A stretch of 64,000 nt of DNA from NCBI GenBank assembly GCA_002438505.1, contig DJPI01000008.1:1-64000 (forward strand), given 5' to 3'. Origin of the DNA: Ruminococcaceae bacterium UBA6416. GTDB lineage: Bacteria > Bacillota > Clostridia > Oscillospirales > Acutalibacteraceae. Positions 47,859 to 56,137 of this stretch are shown one piece after another. The stretch's first letter is position 1. Every line of letters begins with the position of its first letter. Made by a program: the position numbers and the translations under genes. The notes under the pieces are model-generated. The model saw only the letters and a program-made list of their open reading frames with translations, was not told where the DNA came from and made no database searches.

Positions 47859-48929
47859 TTACTGCGCTTTTGCAAGTTTGGTCTTGCCCTTGTTCAAAAC
47901 GCCGATATAACTGTTTCCGCGGTTGACGTTGATGGTCTTTCCGTTGAGGTCGGTAACAACGATGTTTGAAATTTCACTCGGCTTTGTCCACTTGATTTTC
48001 CGAACGGTACCCATTGAAATGTAATATCCGGTTCCGCCCTTCCAGTCCATTTGAACAAGCGGTCCGCCGTCATAAAGAGAAACATCGGTTTCAAGGGCAA
48101 AAACATTTTTATAGGCGAGCTGCTTTTCGGCCTTTGAGTCCATCTGGTCTTTGCCGTTGTGCTTTTTGAGATACACCTTTTTCTTTGCGTCATAGGTGAA
48201 GGTGCTGTAATAAGAATTTGAAAAGTTGAGCGTGAGCTTTTCGCATTTTTCGGAGCTGACCTTCTTCGGAGCAACAAAGTTGAAGATATATGTGTCCTTG
48301 CCGGTCTTATACGCCGTGCGGATTTTATATTTTTTGAAAAGCTGTGGAATTTTTGTTCCGTCAACATAGGCGGTATGCTCGCGGCTGTATCTTCCGAGTC
48401 TGTCCGGATCTCTTCCGAAAACAAGCTCGTCATAATTCTGTGCGCCGTCAAAATAATCAATTTTGAGCCTGTCAAGCGTTTTTTGGCCGAGGGTTTTGTT
48501 GCAGCCGAAACAGAAGTAAACCGCGTCAAGTCCATAGGCAAAAATCGGGAAATAATAGCGGCAGCTTCTGACGGAGCAGACCTTCGGAACCTTTGTGTAA
48601 TCGGCAAAAACGGCCATCATTCTTGTTATTCCGCCCTCAACAAGGCATTCAAACATCAAATCGGCCTTATAAATTCCGTACTGCGGAAGCGACTGAGTAA
48701 TGTTGTTGATCATTATTGCAACAGGACGGGTGTTCTGCGCTTTTTTTGAAAGGTTGTCAAGTCCCGTCAGCCGGTTGAGCTGAACAACAGCCGGCTTTGT
48801 TGTTGGCGGCGCGGTTGTTATTGCGGCGGTTGTTGTTTCCTCAAGCTTTTTTGAGCCGCAGGCCGCGGAAGAAAAAATAAGAAGCAGCGCAAGCAAAGCG
48901 ACTGCCGAACGTCTGATGATGCTTTTCAT
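47859..48929 (-). CDS. DUF3048 domain-containing lipoprotein
   Basis: A 356-aa exported lipoprotein (signal peptide ending SSAAC). The central region (RPVAIMINN, CLVEGGITRMMAVF and VRSCRYYFPIFAYGLDA) is the DUF3048 signature, also known as the YerB family. A C-terminal part (WKGGTGYYISMG, LNGKTINVNRGNSYI) completes it. The function is unproven; homologues are broadly conserved in Firmicutes. ATG 48929 follows AGAGG with 8-nt spacing. Its promoter at 49083-49111 leaves a leader of about 150 nt that contains GTCAAAG-N4-CTTTGAC. Confidence 0.92.
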   Translation of the reverse strand: MKSIIRRSAVALLALLLIFSSAACGSKKLEETTTAAITTAPPTTKPAVVQLNRLTGLDNLSKKAQNTRPVAIMINNITQSLPQYGIYKADLMFECLVEGGITRMMAVFADYTKVPKVCSVRSCRYYFPIFAYGLDAVYFCFGCNKTLGQKTLDRLKIDYFDGAQNYDELVFGRDPDRLGRYSREHTAYVDGTKIPQLFKKYKIRTAYKTGKDTYIFNFVAPKKVSSEKCEKLTLNFSNSYYSTFTYDAKKKVYLKKHNGKDQMDSKAEKQLAYKNVFALETDVSLYDGGPLVQMDWKGGTGYYISMGTVRKIKWTKPSEISNIVVTDLNGKTINVNRGNSYIGVLNKGKTKLAKAQ

Positions 48930-49082
48930 TTGAATTACCTCTTGGCTTTGTCTGCCGCAATGGTGAACGGCAAACGGATTTCGGCGTCAAAGCATTCTTT
49001 GACTTTTGCAACCGATGATTGAATTGAAAAAACAAACGCTTTCAAGATTATACTTCTCAATTAATCATTGGCTACTTAATTT

Positions 49083-49111
49083 AGTATACCAATTTTTCAC
49101 CCTTTTTTCAA
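49083..49111 (-). promoter_or_regulatory. promoter of the DUF3048 gene
   Basis: TTGAAA (49106-49111), 17-bp spacer, TATACT (49083-49088) on the minus strand. Confidence 0.7.
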
Positions 49112-49183
49112 CAATTACCGCCATTTTACCCCGCCAAAAATCAAGGTCAGAAATTGTATACTTTTTCACGCTTTCAAAAGCGC

Positions 49184-49210
49184 AAAAAGCTCCGCGCTTT
49201 CACGCGGAGC
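49184..49210 (-). terminator. terminator of the 35-aa peptide gene
   Basis: GCTCCGCG/CGCGGAGC stem with TTTTTG on the minus strand, 16 bp after the peptide stop. Confidence 0.9.
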
Positions 49211-49226
49211 AGTGAGAAAAATCAAA

Positions 49227-49334
49227 TTACTTTTGACCAATCTTTTCAAAGAGCTTTTTGAAAAGGCCTGCAAGCTTCTGAAGAAGATAAGTAATGTCCT
49301 GCCAATACATGAGCGGTGTGAATTCAAATTTCAT
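49227..49334 (-). CDS. 35-aa amphipathic cationic small protein
   Basis: Begins MKFEFTPLMYWQD and ends LFKKLFEKIGQK. The C-terminal 20 residues form a clear Lys-rich amphipathic helix. A longer frame extends upstream to 49469, but AGGAGG lies 8 nt before the ATG at 49334 and the promoter lies within the extension. The unit is monocistronic, with a perfect consensus promoter and a strong terminator, so it should be highly expressed. There is no leader peptide or signal sequence. Its helix resembles the C-terminus of the truncated protein at 34061-34756 and the layout of the 33-aa peptide at 39481. The function is unknown. Confidence 0.75.
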   Translation of the reverse strand: MKFEFTPLMYWQDITYLLQKLAGLFKKLFEKIGQK

Positions 49335-49364
49335 AGCTTCGTCCTCCTTAATAATTATGACTAA

Positions 49365-49393
49365 ATTATACACTCGGATTTTAAGAATGTCAA
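49365..49393 (-). promoter_or_regulatory. perfect consensus promoter of the 35-aa peptide gene
   Basis: TTGACA (49388-49393), exactly 17 bp, TATAAT (49365-49370): identical to the sigma-A consensus. Confidence 0.92.
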
Positions 49394-49485
49394 CAGTCTG
49401 TGAATGAATAGGCAAAAATCCGTTTAAACACCTACTCATTAACCGAGAGCCGAAAATTGTGATTATCAATTATTCGGCATATAAT

Positions 49486-50076
49486 TTAAAGATAGCGCAA
49501 AACGGCAACAACCTTGCCGAGGATTGAAACCTCGTCAACAATAATCGGGTCAAAAAGCTCATTCTCCGGCTGAAGGCGGAAGTGGCCGTTCTCCTTATAA
49601 AAGGTTTTGACCGTTGCCTCGTCATCAATGAGGGCAACAACCATGTCTCCGTTTTCCGCAACCGGGGTGCGTTCCGCAAAAATAATGTCTCCGTCAAGGA
49701 TACCTGCGCCGAGCATACTTTCTCCGCGGACATGGAGGGCAAAAAGCGGTTTGTCTTTTGAAACATAGCCGGAATAAGGAAGATAGCTCTCAACCTGTTC
49801 AACGGCAAGAATCGGCATACCGGCGGTTACAACACCGAGCAGCGGAACATGGTGAACATTTTCCGCCTGACCAACAATGCGGATCGAGCGCTTGAGCATC
49901 GGGTCGCGCATAATATAGCCTTTTTCCTCAAGGGCGTCAAGGTTCGCCTGAACGGAAGAAGTTGAGCGCAGACCAACAGCCTGACAAATTTCCCTGACTG
50001 AGGGCGGAACGCCGTCACCGGCGCGCTCTTTGAGATATTCAAGAATCCGATATTGATTTTCGCTGAGCGGTTTCAT
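49486..50076 (-). CDS. lexA: transcriptional repressor LexA
   Basis: SOS-response repressor of 196 aa. It has an N-terminal winged helix (PPSVREICQAVGLRSTSSVQ) and a C-terminal self-cleaving peptidase domain. The cleavage bond is A-G in VVTAGMP, the catalytic Ser is in RGESM and the Lys is in EATVKTFY. The longest frame adds 41 residues without meaning; AAGGAG is 9 nt before ATG 50076, and the promoter and box-like sites lie inside the false extension. RecA would trigger cleavage on DNA damage. Confidence 0.97.
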   Translation of the reverse strand: MKPLSENQYRILEYLKERAGDGVPPSVREICQAVGLRSTSSVQANLDALEEKGYIMRDPMLKRSIRIVGQAENVHHVPLLGVVTAGMPILAVEQVESYLPYSGYVSKDKPLFALHVRGESMLGAGILDGDIIFAERTPVAENGDMVVALIDDEATVKTFYKENGHFRLQPENELFDPIIVDEVSILGKVVAVLRYL

Positions 50077-50124
50077 AAAGCATCGCTCCTTCATATAAAT
50101 TATTAGTAACTTCCGAATCATAGT

Positions 50125-50187
50125 GAACAAATGATCGGTTGCAATGAGATTATAACACATCTTTTTCAAAAATGCAAACATTTGTTT
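50125..50187 (-). promoter_or_regulatory. lexA promoter with two LexA-box-like sites
   Basis: TTGCAT (50172-50177), 17 bp, TATAAT (50149-50154) on the minus strand. AAACATTTGTTT (50176-50187) overlaps the -35 and GAACAAATGATC (50125-50136) lies near the start point. Both differ slightly from the Firmicute box GAACNNNNGTTC. Confidence 0.65.
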
Positions 50188-50325
50188 GGTGTTTTTCAAA
50201 AAAATTTTTTGAGCTTTCTTTTTTTGCCGCAGAAAGGAATAATCGCCGCTTCAAGCGTGCAGAATATTTTCAGTACCGCCGAGATAATCGGCGAATACAA
50301 AATTTTTGGAACGGCGGTTTGAAAA

Positions 50326-51072
50326 ATGAAAAACAGCAGCAATTCCGGAAAAGGCTTCTTCTTTTCCAAAAACGGTTTTTACATTACGGCGGTTATCGGC
50401 ATCCTCGCCGTTATTGCAGCGGCGGTCACGCTGAAAATTTCAACGGGCAAAATCAAGCGCGGCCTTGCGGACGTTGCGTCCAACACCGCCCCCTCGTTCA
50501 GCAAGGTTGAAAACAGCGCAAAAAACATTCCCGATCCGCGCGAGCTTTCGGAGCCGGAAAGTGAGCCTGAAACAACCGAAAAGAAAACCGAAAAAGTCAC
50601 CGAGACTCAAAAGCCGAGCGAAACGACCGAGCCGCAGACACAGCGCGCAGCCAAAATTGAAAACACAGCCTATAAGCTTCCGATAGGTACCGACATTCAA
50701 AAAGATTTTTCACCCGATACGCCCGTTTTCAGCAAAACAATGGGCGATTACCGCACACACACCGGCGTTGATTTTGAGGGTACGGAAGGCGCGGAGGTCT
50801 GCGCGGTTGGAAACGGCGTTGTCACACGCGTCCTTGCCGACACAATGTGGGGCTATGTTGTTGAAATTGATCACGGGGATTTCACAGCAAGATATGCCGG
50901 ACTCGACCAGAGCACCGCCGCCGGAATAGGCGACACGGTTGAGCTCGGCCAGAAAATCGGCAATCTTTCCGCAATTCCCGTTGAAAAAGAGGACGGCGCA
51001 CACCTGCATTTTGAGATTATTAAAGACAAAAAAGCGGTTGATCCGTTTGAAGCGCTCGGAATTTCAAGGTGA
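50326..51072 (+). CDS. membrane-anchored M23 family metallopeptidase
   Basis: A 248-aa protein with a short cytoplasmic N-terminus, one membrane helix (about 17-38), a Glu/Thr/Lys/Pro-rich linker (about 65-110) and a C-terminal M23/LytM domain. Zinc ligands are intact: THTGVDFEG (H and D) and GAHLHFE (HxH). The topology resembles SpoIIQ, the forespore peptidase of the engulfment channel, and the organism is a sporulator. A SpoIIQ role is only a suggestion because spoIID and spoIIIAH are not adjacent. The ribosome site is weak (GGCGG, 8 nt upstream). Confidence 0.88.
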   Translation: MKNSSNSGKGFFFSKNGFYITAVIGILAVIAAAVTLKISTGKIKRGLADVASNTAPSFSKVENSAKNIPDPRELSEPESEPETTEKKTEKVTETQKPSETTEPQTQRAAKIENTAYKLPIGTDIQKDFSPDTPVFSKTMGDYRTHTGVDFEGTEGAEVCAVGNGVVTRVLADTMWGYVVEIDHGDFTARYAGLDQSTAAGIGDTVELGQKIGNLSAIPVEKEDGAHLHFEIIKDKKAVDPFEALGISR

Positions 51073-51113
51073 ACCTGCCCCCGTGAAGCACGAATCGTTT
51101 AGGGGCATAAGTC

Positions 51114-51146
51114 AAAAGGGAGCTGTTGCATCAAGCGGCAGCTCCC
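51114..51146 (-). terminator. terminator of proS (opposing the M23 gene)
   Basis: GGGAGCTG/CAGCTCCC stem followed by TTTTGACTT on the minus strand, 17 bp after the proS stop. Confidence 0.8.
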
Positions 51147-51163
51147 TTAAATTACTTGTGAAA

Positions 51164-52606
51164 TTAATATGCCTTGCCCCAATAAACCATATACTTAGCC
51201 TTCTTTCCGCAGCAGACGCAGGTGTCCGAAAGCTGTTCCTGCTCAAAGGGGATGCAGCGCGAGCCGACCCCGGTAACTTCCTTAACCTTGTCCTCGCAGG
51301 CCTCATCACCGCACCACATTGCTTTAACAAAGCCGTCTCCCTTTTCTTCAAGGGTTTTTGTGATTTCTTCAAGCGAGGTGCAGGCATAGGTTCTTCTCTC
51401 GCGGTTTTCAAGCGCGGCTTTATAGAGCGCGTCATGAACCTCTTTAAGCTTTTCGCCGACTGCGTGCTCAAGTTCATCAAGCGAAACAACGGTCTTTTCC
51501 CTGTTGTGGCGCGTAACAAGAACGCACTGGTTGTTTTCAATGTCGCGCGGTCCAAGCTCAATGCGAACGGGAACGCCCTTCATTTCATATTCAGAATATT
51601 TCCAACCGGGGCTGTTGTCACTGTCATCAAGCTTAACTCTGATGTGTGAGGCTTTGAGTCTTGCGGCAAGCTCTCCCGCCTTTTCAAGAACACCTTCCTT
51701 GTGCTGTGCAACGGGAATGACAACGGCCTGAATGGGAGCCACCGCCGGAGGAAGAACAAGCCCGTTGTTGTCGCCGTGGGTCATGATGATTGCGCCAATC
51801 ATTCTTGTTGTCATGCCCCAGGAAGTCTGGTGCGGATATTCAAGCTTGTTTTCACGACTCTGATACTGGATGCCGAACGCTTTCGCAAAACCGTCGCCGA
51901 AATAATGCGAGGTTCCGGCCTGAAGAGCCTTTCCGTCATGCATGAGCGCTTCAATGGCATAGGTTGAAACTGCACCGGCGAACTTGTCGCTTTCCGTCTT
52001 CTTGCCCTTAACAACGGGAATTGCAAGATATTTTTCGCAGAAGTTGGCATAAACATTGAGCATTCTTTCCGTTTCCTCAATGGCCTCCTCTGCGGTTGCG
52101 TGGATGGTATGACCCTCCTGCCAGAGGAACTCGCGGCTTCTGAGGAACGGACGGGTGGTTTTTTCCCAGCGGACAACGCTGACCCACTGGTTATAAAGTT
52201 TCGGCAGGTCGCGGTATGAATGAACAATGTTTGCGTAATGCTCACAAAACAGCGTTTCCGAGGTCGGACGGACGCAAAGCCTTTCCTCAAGCTTTTCGCT
52301 GCCGCCGTGAGTGACCCAGGCAACCTCCGGAGCAAAGCCTTCAACGTGGTCTTTTTCCTTTTGAAGGAGGCTTTCCGGAATGAACATCGGCATATTGACG
52401 TTCTCGTGACCGGTATCCTTGAACATTCCGTCAAGGATGCGCTGAATGTTCTCCCAAATTGCATAGCCGTAAGGGCGGATAACCATGCAGCCCTTTACGC
52501 TCGTATATTCAATAAGCTCCGCCTTTTTAACGATATCGGTATACCATTTGGCAAAGTCCTCTTCCATTGAGGTGATGTCCTCAACCATTTTTTTCTGCTG
52601 TGCCAT
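51164..52606 (-). CDS. proS: proline--tRNA ligase, archaeal/eukaryote-like short type
   Basis: A 480-aa class II synthetase charging tRNA-Pro. Motif 2 and 3 regions are visible ([22 protein letters not shown]-like [14 protein letters not shown]). It lacks the bacterial editing insertion found in long ProRS of about 570 aa. Instead it has the C-terminal zinc-type extension with cysteines CGDEACEDK and CVCCGKKAK ending in KAY. This is the archaeal/eukaryote-like form that many Clostridia carry. AAAGGATC precedes ATG 52606. It follows ileS on the same strand, 72 bp apart. Confidence 0.96.
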   Translation of the reverse strand: MAQQKKMVEDITSMEEDFAKWYTDIVKKAELIEYTSVKGCMVIRPYGYAIWENIQRILDGMFKDTGHENVNMPMFIPESLLQKEKDHVEGFAPEVAWVTHGGSEKLEERLCVRPTSETLFCEHYANIVHSYRDLPKLYNQWVSVVRWEKTTRPFLRSREFLWQEGHTIHATAEEAIEETERMLNVYANFCEKYLAIPVVKGKKTESDKFAGAVSTYAIEALMHDGKALQAGTSHYFGDGFAKAFGIQYQSRENKLEYPHQTSWGMTTRMIGAIIMTHGDNNGLVLPPAVAPIQAVVIPVAQHKEGVLEKAGELAARLKASHIRVKLDDSDNSPGWKYSEYEMKGVPVRIELGPRDIENNQCVLVTRHNREKTVVSLDELEHAVGEKLKEVHDALYKAALENRERRTYACTSLEEITKTLEEKGDGFVKAMWCGDEACEDKVKEVTGVGSRCIPFEQEQLSDTCVCCGKKAKYMVYWGKAY

Positions 52607-52637
52607 CGGTGCAGATCCTTTCTATAATTACATTGTT

Positions 52638-52669
52638 GGGGGCTGCCCCTCGGGAGCAGTCCCCTTTTT
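52638..52669. terminator. GC-rich hairpin between ileS and proS
   Basis: GGGGGCTGCCCC pairs with GGGAGCAGTCCCC. Only on the plus strand does a T-tract follow (TTTTTC), yet no plus-strand gene is upstream. On the minus strand it is an intercistronic hairpin without T-tract. It may block antisense transcription or shield an RNA end. Confidence 0.5.
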
Positions 52670-52678
52670 CAAATTTTT

Positions 52679-55600
52679 TTATGCCTTTTTAACCGCAGCG
52701 GTAACTTTATCCTCGCCAACGTCAAAGGTCTTTTCAAGGTCGCTTTGTTCTGCTTTGCCGAAAACGATGTCATTGGCAAGAAGCTCGTTTTTCATGTGGT
52801 CGGCGTTTTCCCTGAGTGCGTTCATAATGAATTCGCTGCCGGAAGAAATCCAAAGAACAACCCTCTGCTCAACCTCATAGCCTGCCTCTTTTCTGAGAAG
52901 CTGACACTGGCGGACAACGTCTCTGACCGCGCCCTCTTTGATGAGCTCTTCCGTGAGGTTAACATCAAGCGCAACAACGGTTTTGTTCTGACATTCAGCG
53001 GAAACAATGCCGTCCTTGGTCTTTGTCATAACGGTGAAGATTGAGCCGTCATAAGCCTCATCAAAGCCCTTGACAAGAACTTTTTCGCCGTTCTTGACCT
53101 TTTCGGTGTAAGAAGCCATTTCTTCCTTTGAAGCACTTTCAAGCGCCTGCTTCATTTTGTTGACGTTCTGCTTGAGAACTGCACCCGCAGCACGGAAATT
53201 GACCGCAAGGAAGCTATCCTCAAGAACGGAATTGTCTGAAACATGAACAAGCTTTTTGATATTGAGCTCGTCAAGAATGTTCTTTTCAAAGGTTTTGATT
53301 TTTTCCGCCTCGGCATCGTCGCAGGCGATGTAAAGGGTTGAAAGCGGCTGACGAACTTTGATCTGATGCTCGTTGCGCAGCCTCATTGCAACGGCGATAA
53401 CCTCTCTTGCGTCCGCAGTCTGAGAAAGGATTCCGTCATCCTCAAAGCCCTCAATTTCCTTCGGCCAATCGGAAATATGAACGGAAAGCTCGCTTGACGG
53501 AAGAACGCGGCGGGTGAGGTTCTGCCAAATTTCCTCGGTCATGAACGGAATTATCGGAGCCATAACCTTTACGCAGGTGTTGATTGCGTTGAACAGCACC
53601 CAATAAGCGAGGGTCTTGTCCTTTTCATCGCCGGTTTTCCAGAAGCGGCGGCGGTTGGTTCTGATGTACCAGTTTGAAATATCGTCAACAAAAACTTCAA
53701 ATTCCTTGATGACATTGTATGCTTTGAAGTCATCCATCTGGGCTGTTGCTTTTCTGATGAACTCATTTGTTCTTGTAACAAGCCAGCGGTCGGTAACGGT
53801 CATTGCGCTCTTGTCCGGGGTATAGCCCTCAAAGTTCGGCTTGTCAAGTCTTGCGTAGGTTTCAAAGAAGGTATAGGTGTTCCAGAAGGAGAGGAGCTTT
53901 CTTCTTGCCTCATCGCCAAGGTTGAAGCCGAAGCGGACATCGTTCGCAACGGGTGCGCCGGCATACATATATCTGACAGTGTCTGCACCGATTTTTTCCG
54001 CCGCCTCATCAAAGCGAATCATGAAGCCGGTTTTTGAAAACTTTGAGCCGTCCTCGGCAACAACGCTGCTGTGGCAGAGAACTCGCTTATAGGGCGCTCT
54101 GTCTTCAAGAACGGTGCTCATGAAGAGCATTGAATAGAACCAGAGGCGAACCTGCTCGCGCATTTCAACAATCCAGTCGGCCGGATAATTCTTTTTCCAT
54201 TCTTCCTTATCGGTGAAATATCCGGTTGTTGAAAACGGAACAATACCGGCATCAAGCCAGACATCGCCGATTTCCGAAACGCGCTTCACGCTTTCGCCGC
54301 ATTCGGGACACTTGATTTCAACCGAGTCGATCCACGGACGGTGAAGCTCAGGCAATGCGTCAACCTTTGCCGGGTCAACGGCAAGCTCACGCAGCTCTTT
54401 TTTGCTTCCAACAACGTGAACGTGGCCGCATTTTTCGCAGACATAGAACGGAAGCGGCATTCCGTAATAGCGCTTTCTTGAAATGTTCCAATCGCCCATG
54501 TTGTTGAGCCAGTCAACCATCCTCTTTCCGTTTGATTCCGGCTCCCACTTGACGGATTCGGCCGCCTTAATGAGTCTGGGCTTAAGCTCTGCGGTTCTGA
54601 TGTACCACGCCGGAACAAGGCGGAAAATGACCTCGCTCTTGCAGCGCCAGCAGACCGGGTAGCTGTGTTCAATGGGCATGATTTTATAAAGCTTGTTGCG
54701 CTTTTCAAGCTCCTCAAAAACCTCGGGAGCAATTTTTGCACTGTCCTTTCCGGTCATGAAGCCAAAGCCGGGAAGGAAAATTCCCATATCGTCAACGGGC
54801 ATAACCTCCGGAAGGCCGATTCTTTTTCCAAGCTCGTTATCCTCGATACCACAGCCGGGGGCAATGTGAACAACGCCGGTTCCCTCTTCAGCGTCAACGT
54901 CCTCCCAGGCAACGATTTTGTGGTCGATATTCTTCTGCGCGTCAAATTCCGGGAAGCAGGTTTCAAAATGGAGGCCAACAAGCTCCTCACCCTTGAGCGC
55001 TCTGACAACCTCAAGCTTGTCCTCGCCGAGATATTTGATTGCATTCTTTGCAAGAATGAGGGTCTGCTCATCGCTTTTAACTTTAACTTCAACATAATCA
55101 ATTTCCGGATTGACCGCAAGAGCAACATTCGAGGAAAGGGTCCACGGAGTTGTTGTCCAAACAACAATTTTTGAAGAAAGCTCCTTAACGGGAAGCTTGA
55201 AGAAAACGGAGTTGTGAGTAATGTTCTTATATGAACCGGTCATTTCATGCTCTGAAAGCGAGGTTCCGCAGCGCGGGCACCACGGCATCGGCTTATATTC
55301 GCGCTGAATCCAGCCGTTTTCATCGCATTTTTTGAGGAAGTACCAAATGCCTTCAATGTTGAGGTCGGTGTTGGTGTAATAGGAGTTATCCCACTGCATC
55401 CACTGGCCGAGCCTTTTGGACTGTTCGGTAATGATTCCGGAAAAGTGCTTAACGCGGTCAACACACTTTTTGGTGAACTTGTCCATGCCGTAGTTTTCAA
55501 TGTCCTTTTTGGTCTTGAAGCCGAGCTCTTTTTCAACCTCAACCTCAACCCAGAGACCCTGGGAGTCAAAGCCGTTCTGGCAGCGGCAGTCATAGCCGTT

Positions 55601-55819
55601 CATATATTTATATCTGATGAAAGTATCCTTGAGCGTTCTGCCCCATGCGTGGTGGATACCCATCGGGTTGTTGGCGGTTATCGGGCCGTCAATGAACTTG
55701 AAGCGTTCATGGCCGGCGTTTTTCGCCTTTCTTTTGTTGAAACAATCGTTGTCTTCCCAAAATTTGAGAATGTCATGTTCCATCTGGATAAAGCTGTTGC
55801 TTTTCTCGGTTTCAGCCAT
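52679..55819 (-). CDS. ileS: isoleucine--tRNA ligase, divergent clade
   Basis: A 1046-aa class I synthetase. The ANNPMGIHHAWGRTLKD block replaces the usual HIGH motif with GIHH, and the KMSKS equivalent reads SKFSKT. CQNGFDSQGLWVEVEVEKEL, a CPRCG zinc pair, the editing domain (VVWTTTPWTL onward) and the C-terminal anticodon domain are all present. I recall similar GIHH/GVHH forms in Chloroflexi and Actinobacteria IleRS. The longest frame starts at 55945 inside the promoter; GGAGG supports the ATG at 55819. No T-box precedes it. Confidence 0.95.
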   Translation of the reverse strand: MAETEKSNSFIQMEHDILKFWEDNDCFNKRKAKNAGHERFKFIDGPITANNPMGIHHAWGRTLKDTFIRYKYMNGYDCRCQNGFDSQGLWVEVEVEKELGFKTKKDIENYGMDKFTKKCVDRVKHFSGIITEQSKRLGQWMQWDNSYYTNTDLNIEGIWYFLKKCDENGWIQREYKPMPWCPRCGTSLSEHEMTGSYKNITHNSVFFKLPVKELSSKIVVWTTTPWTLSSNVALAVNPEIDYVEVKVKSDEQTLILAKNAIKYLGEDKLEVVRALKGEELVGLHFETCFPEFDAQKNIDHKIVAWEDVDAEEGTGVVHIAPGCGIEDNELGKRIGLPEVMPVDDMGIFLPGFGFMTGKDSAKIAPEVFEELEKRNKLYKIMPIEHSYPVCWRCKSEVIFRLVPAWYIRTAELKPRLIKAAESVKWEPESNGKRMVDWLNNMGDWNISRKRYYGMPLPFYVCEKCGHVHVVGSKKELRELAVDPAKVDALPELHRPWIDSVEIKCPECGESVKRVSEIGDVWLDAGIVPFSTTGYFTDKEEWKKNYPADWIVEMREQVRLWFYSMLFMSTVLEDRAPYKRVLCHSSVVAEDGSKFSKTGFMIRFDEAAEKIGADTVRYMYAGAPVANDVRFGFNLGDEARRKLLSFWNTYTFFETYARLDKPNFEGYTPDKSAMTVTDRWLVTRTNEFIRKATAQMDDFKAYNVIKEFEVFVDDISNWYIRTNRRRFWKTGDEKDKTLAYWVLFNAINTCVKVMAPIIPFMTEEIWQNLTRRVLPSSELSVHISDWPKEIEGFEDDGILSQTADAREVIAVAMRLRNEHQIKVRQPLSTLYIACDDAEAEKIKTFEKNILDELNIKKLVHVSDNSVLEDSFLAVNFRAAGAVLKQNVNKMKQALESASKEEMASYTEKVKNGEKVLVKGFDEAYDGSIFTVMTKTKDGIVSAECQNKTVVALDVNLTEELIKEGAVRDVVRQCQLLRKEAGYEVEQRVVLWISSGSEFIMNALRENADHMKNELLANDIVFGKAEQSDLEKTFDVGEDKVTAAVKKA

Positions 55820-55916
55820 TTTTTTCGTTCCTCCAAACGTAAATTTGCACCCGGCAAAAGCGCGGAATTCAAGCAAAGCCGCGTTTTTTGCGCCGAAGCG
55901 ATACATACACCAAAAC

Positions 55917-55945
55917 ATTATACTATAAAGATTATTCAAATGCAA
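55917..55945 (-). promoter_or_regulatory. ileS promoter
   Basis: TTGCAT (55940-55945), 17-bp spacer, perfect TATAAT (55917-55922) on the minus strand, leaving a leader of about 90 nt. Confidence 0.8.
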
Positions 55946-56067
55946 GAAAACACGGAAAGAAAATTGAAGCAGGCGGAAAGAAAATCAAAAGTATCAGCTT
56001 ATTGAATCAAGAGTTCAAATACACCGTCATGATTTGCGCTTTTCGGTTAATCATTGCTTACCAAAGG

Positions 56068-56096
56068 TTGACAAAAGGACCATCCCGTAATAAAAT
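56068..56096 (+). promoter_or_regulatory. promoter of the metallophosphoesterase gene
   Basis: Perfect TTGACA (56068-56073), 17-bp spacer, TAAAAT (56091-56096). Confidence 0.85.
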
Positions 56097-56137
56097 ATAT
56101 CCGGCAATATATAAAGCCCGAAAGGAGAAAACAAAAA

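Noticed and set aside
48986..49003. GTCAAAG-N4-CTTTGAC repeat in the DUF3048 leader as a CtsR box
   Set aside because: CtsR boxes are direct repeats with a 3-bp gap. This is an inverted repeat with a 4-bp gap, so the resemblance is superficial.
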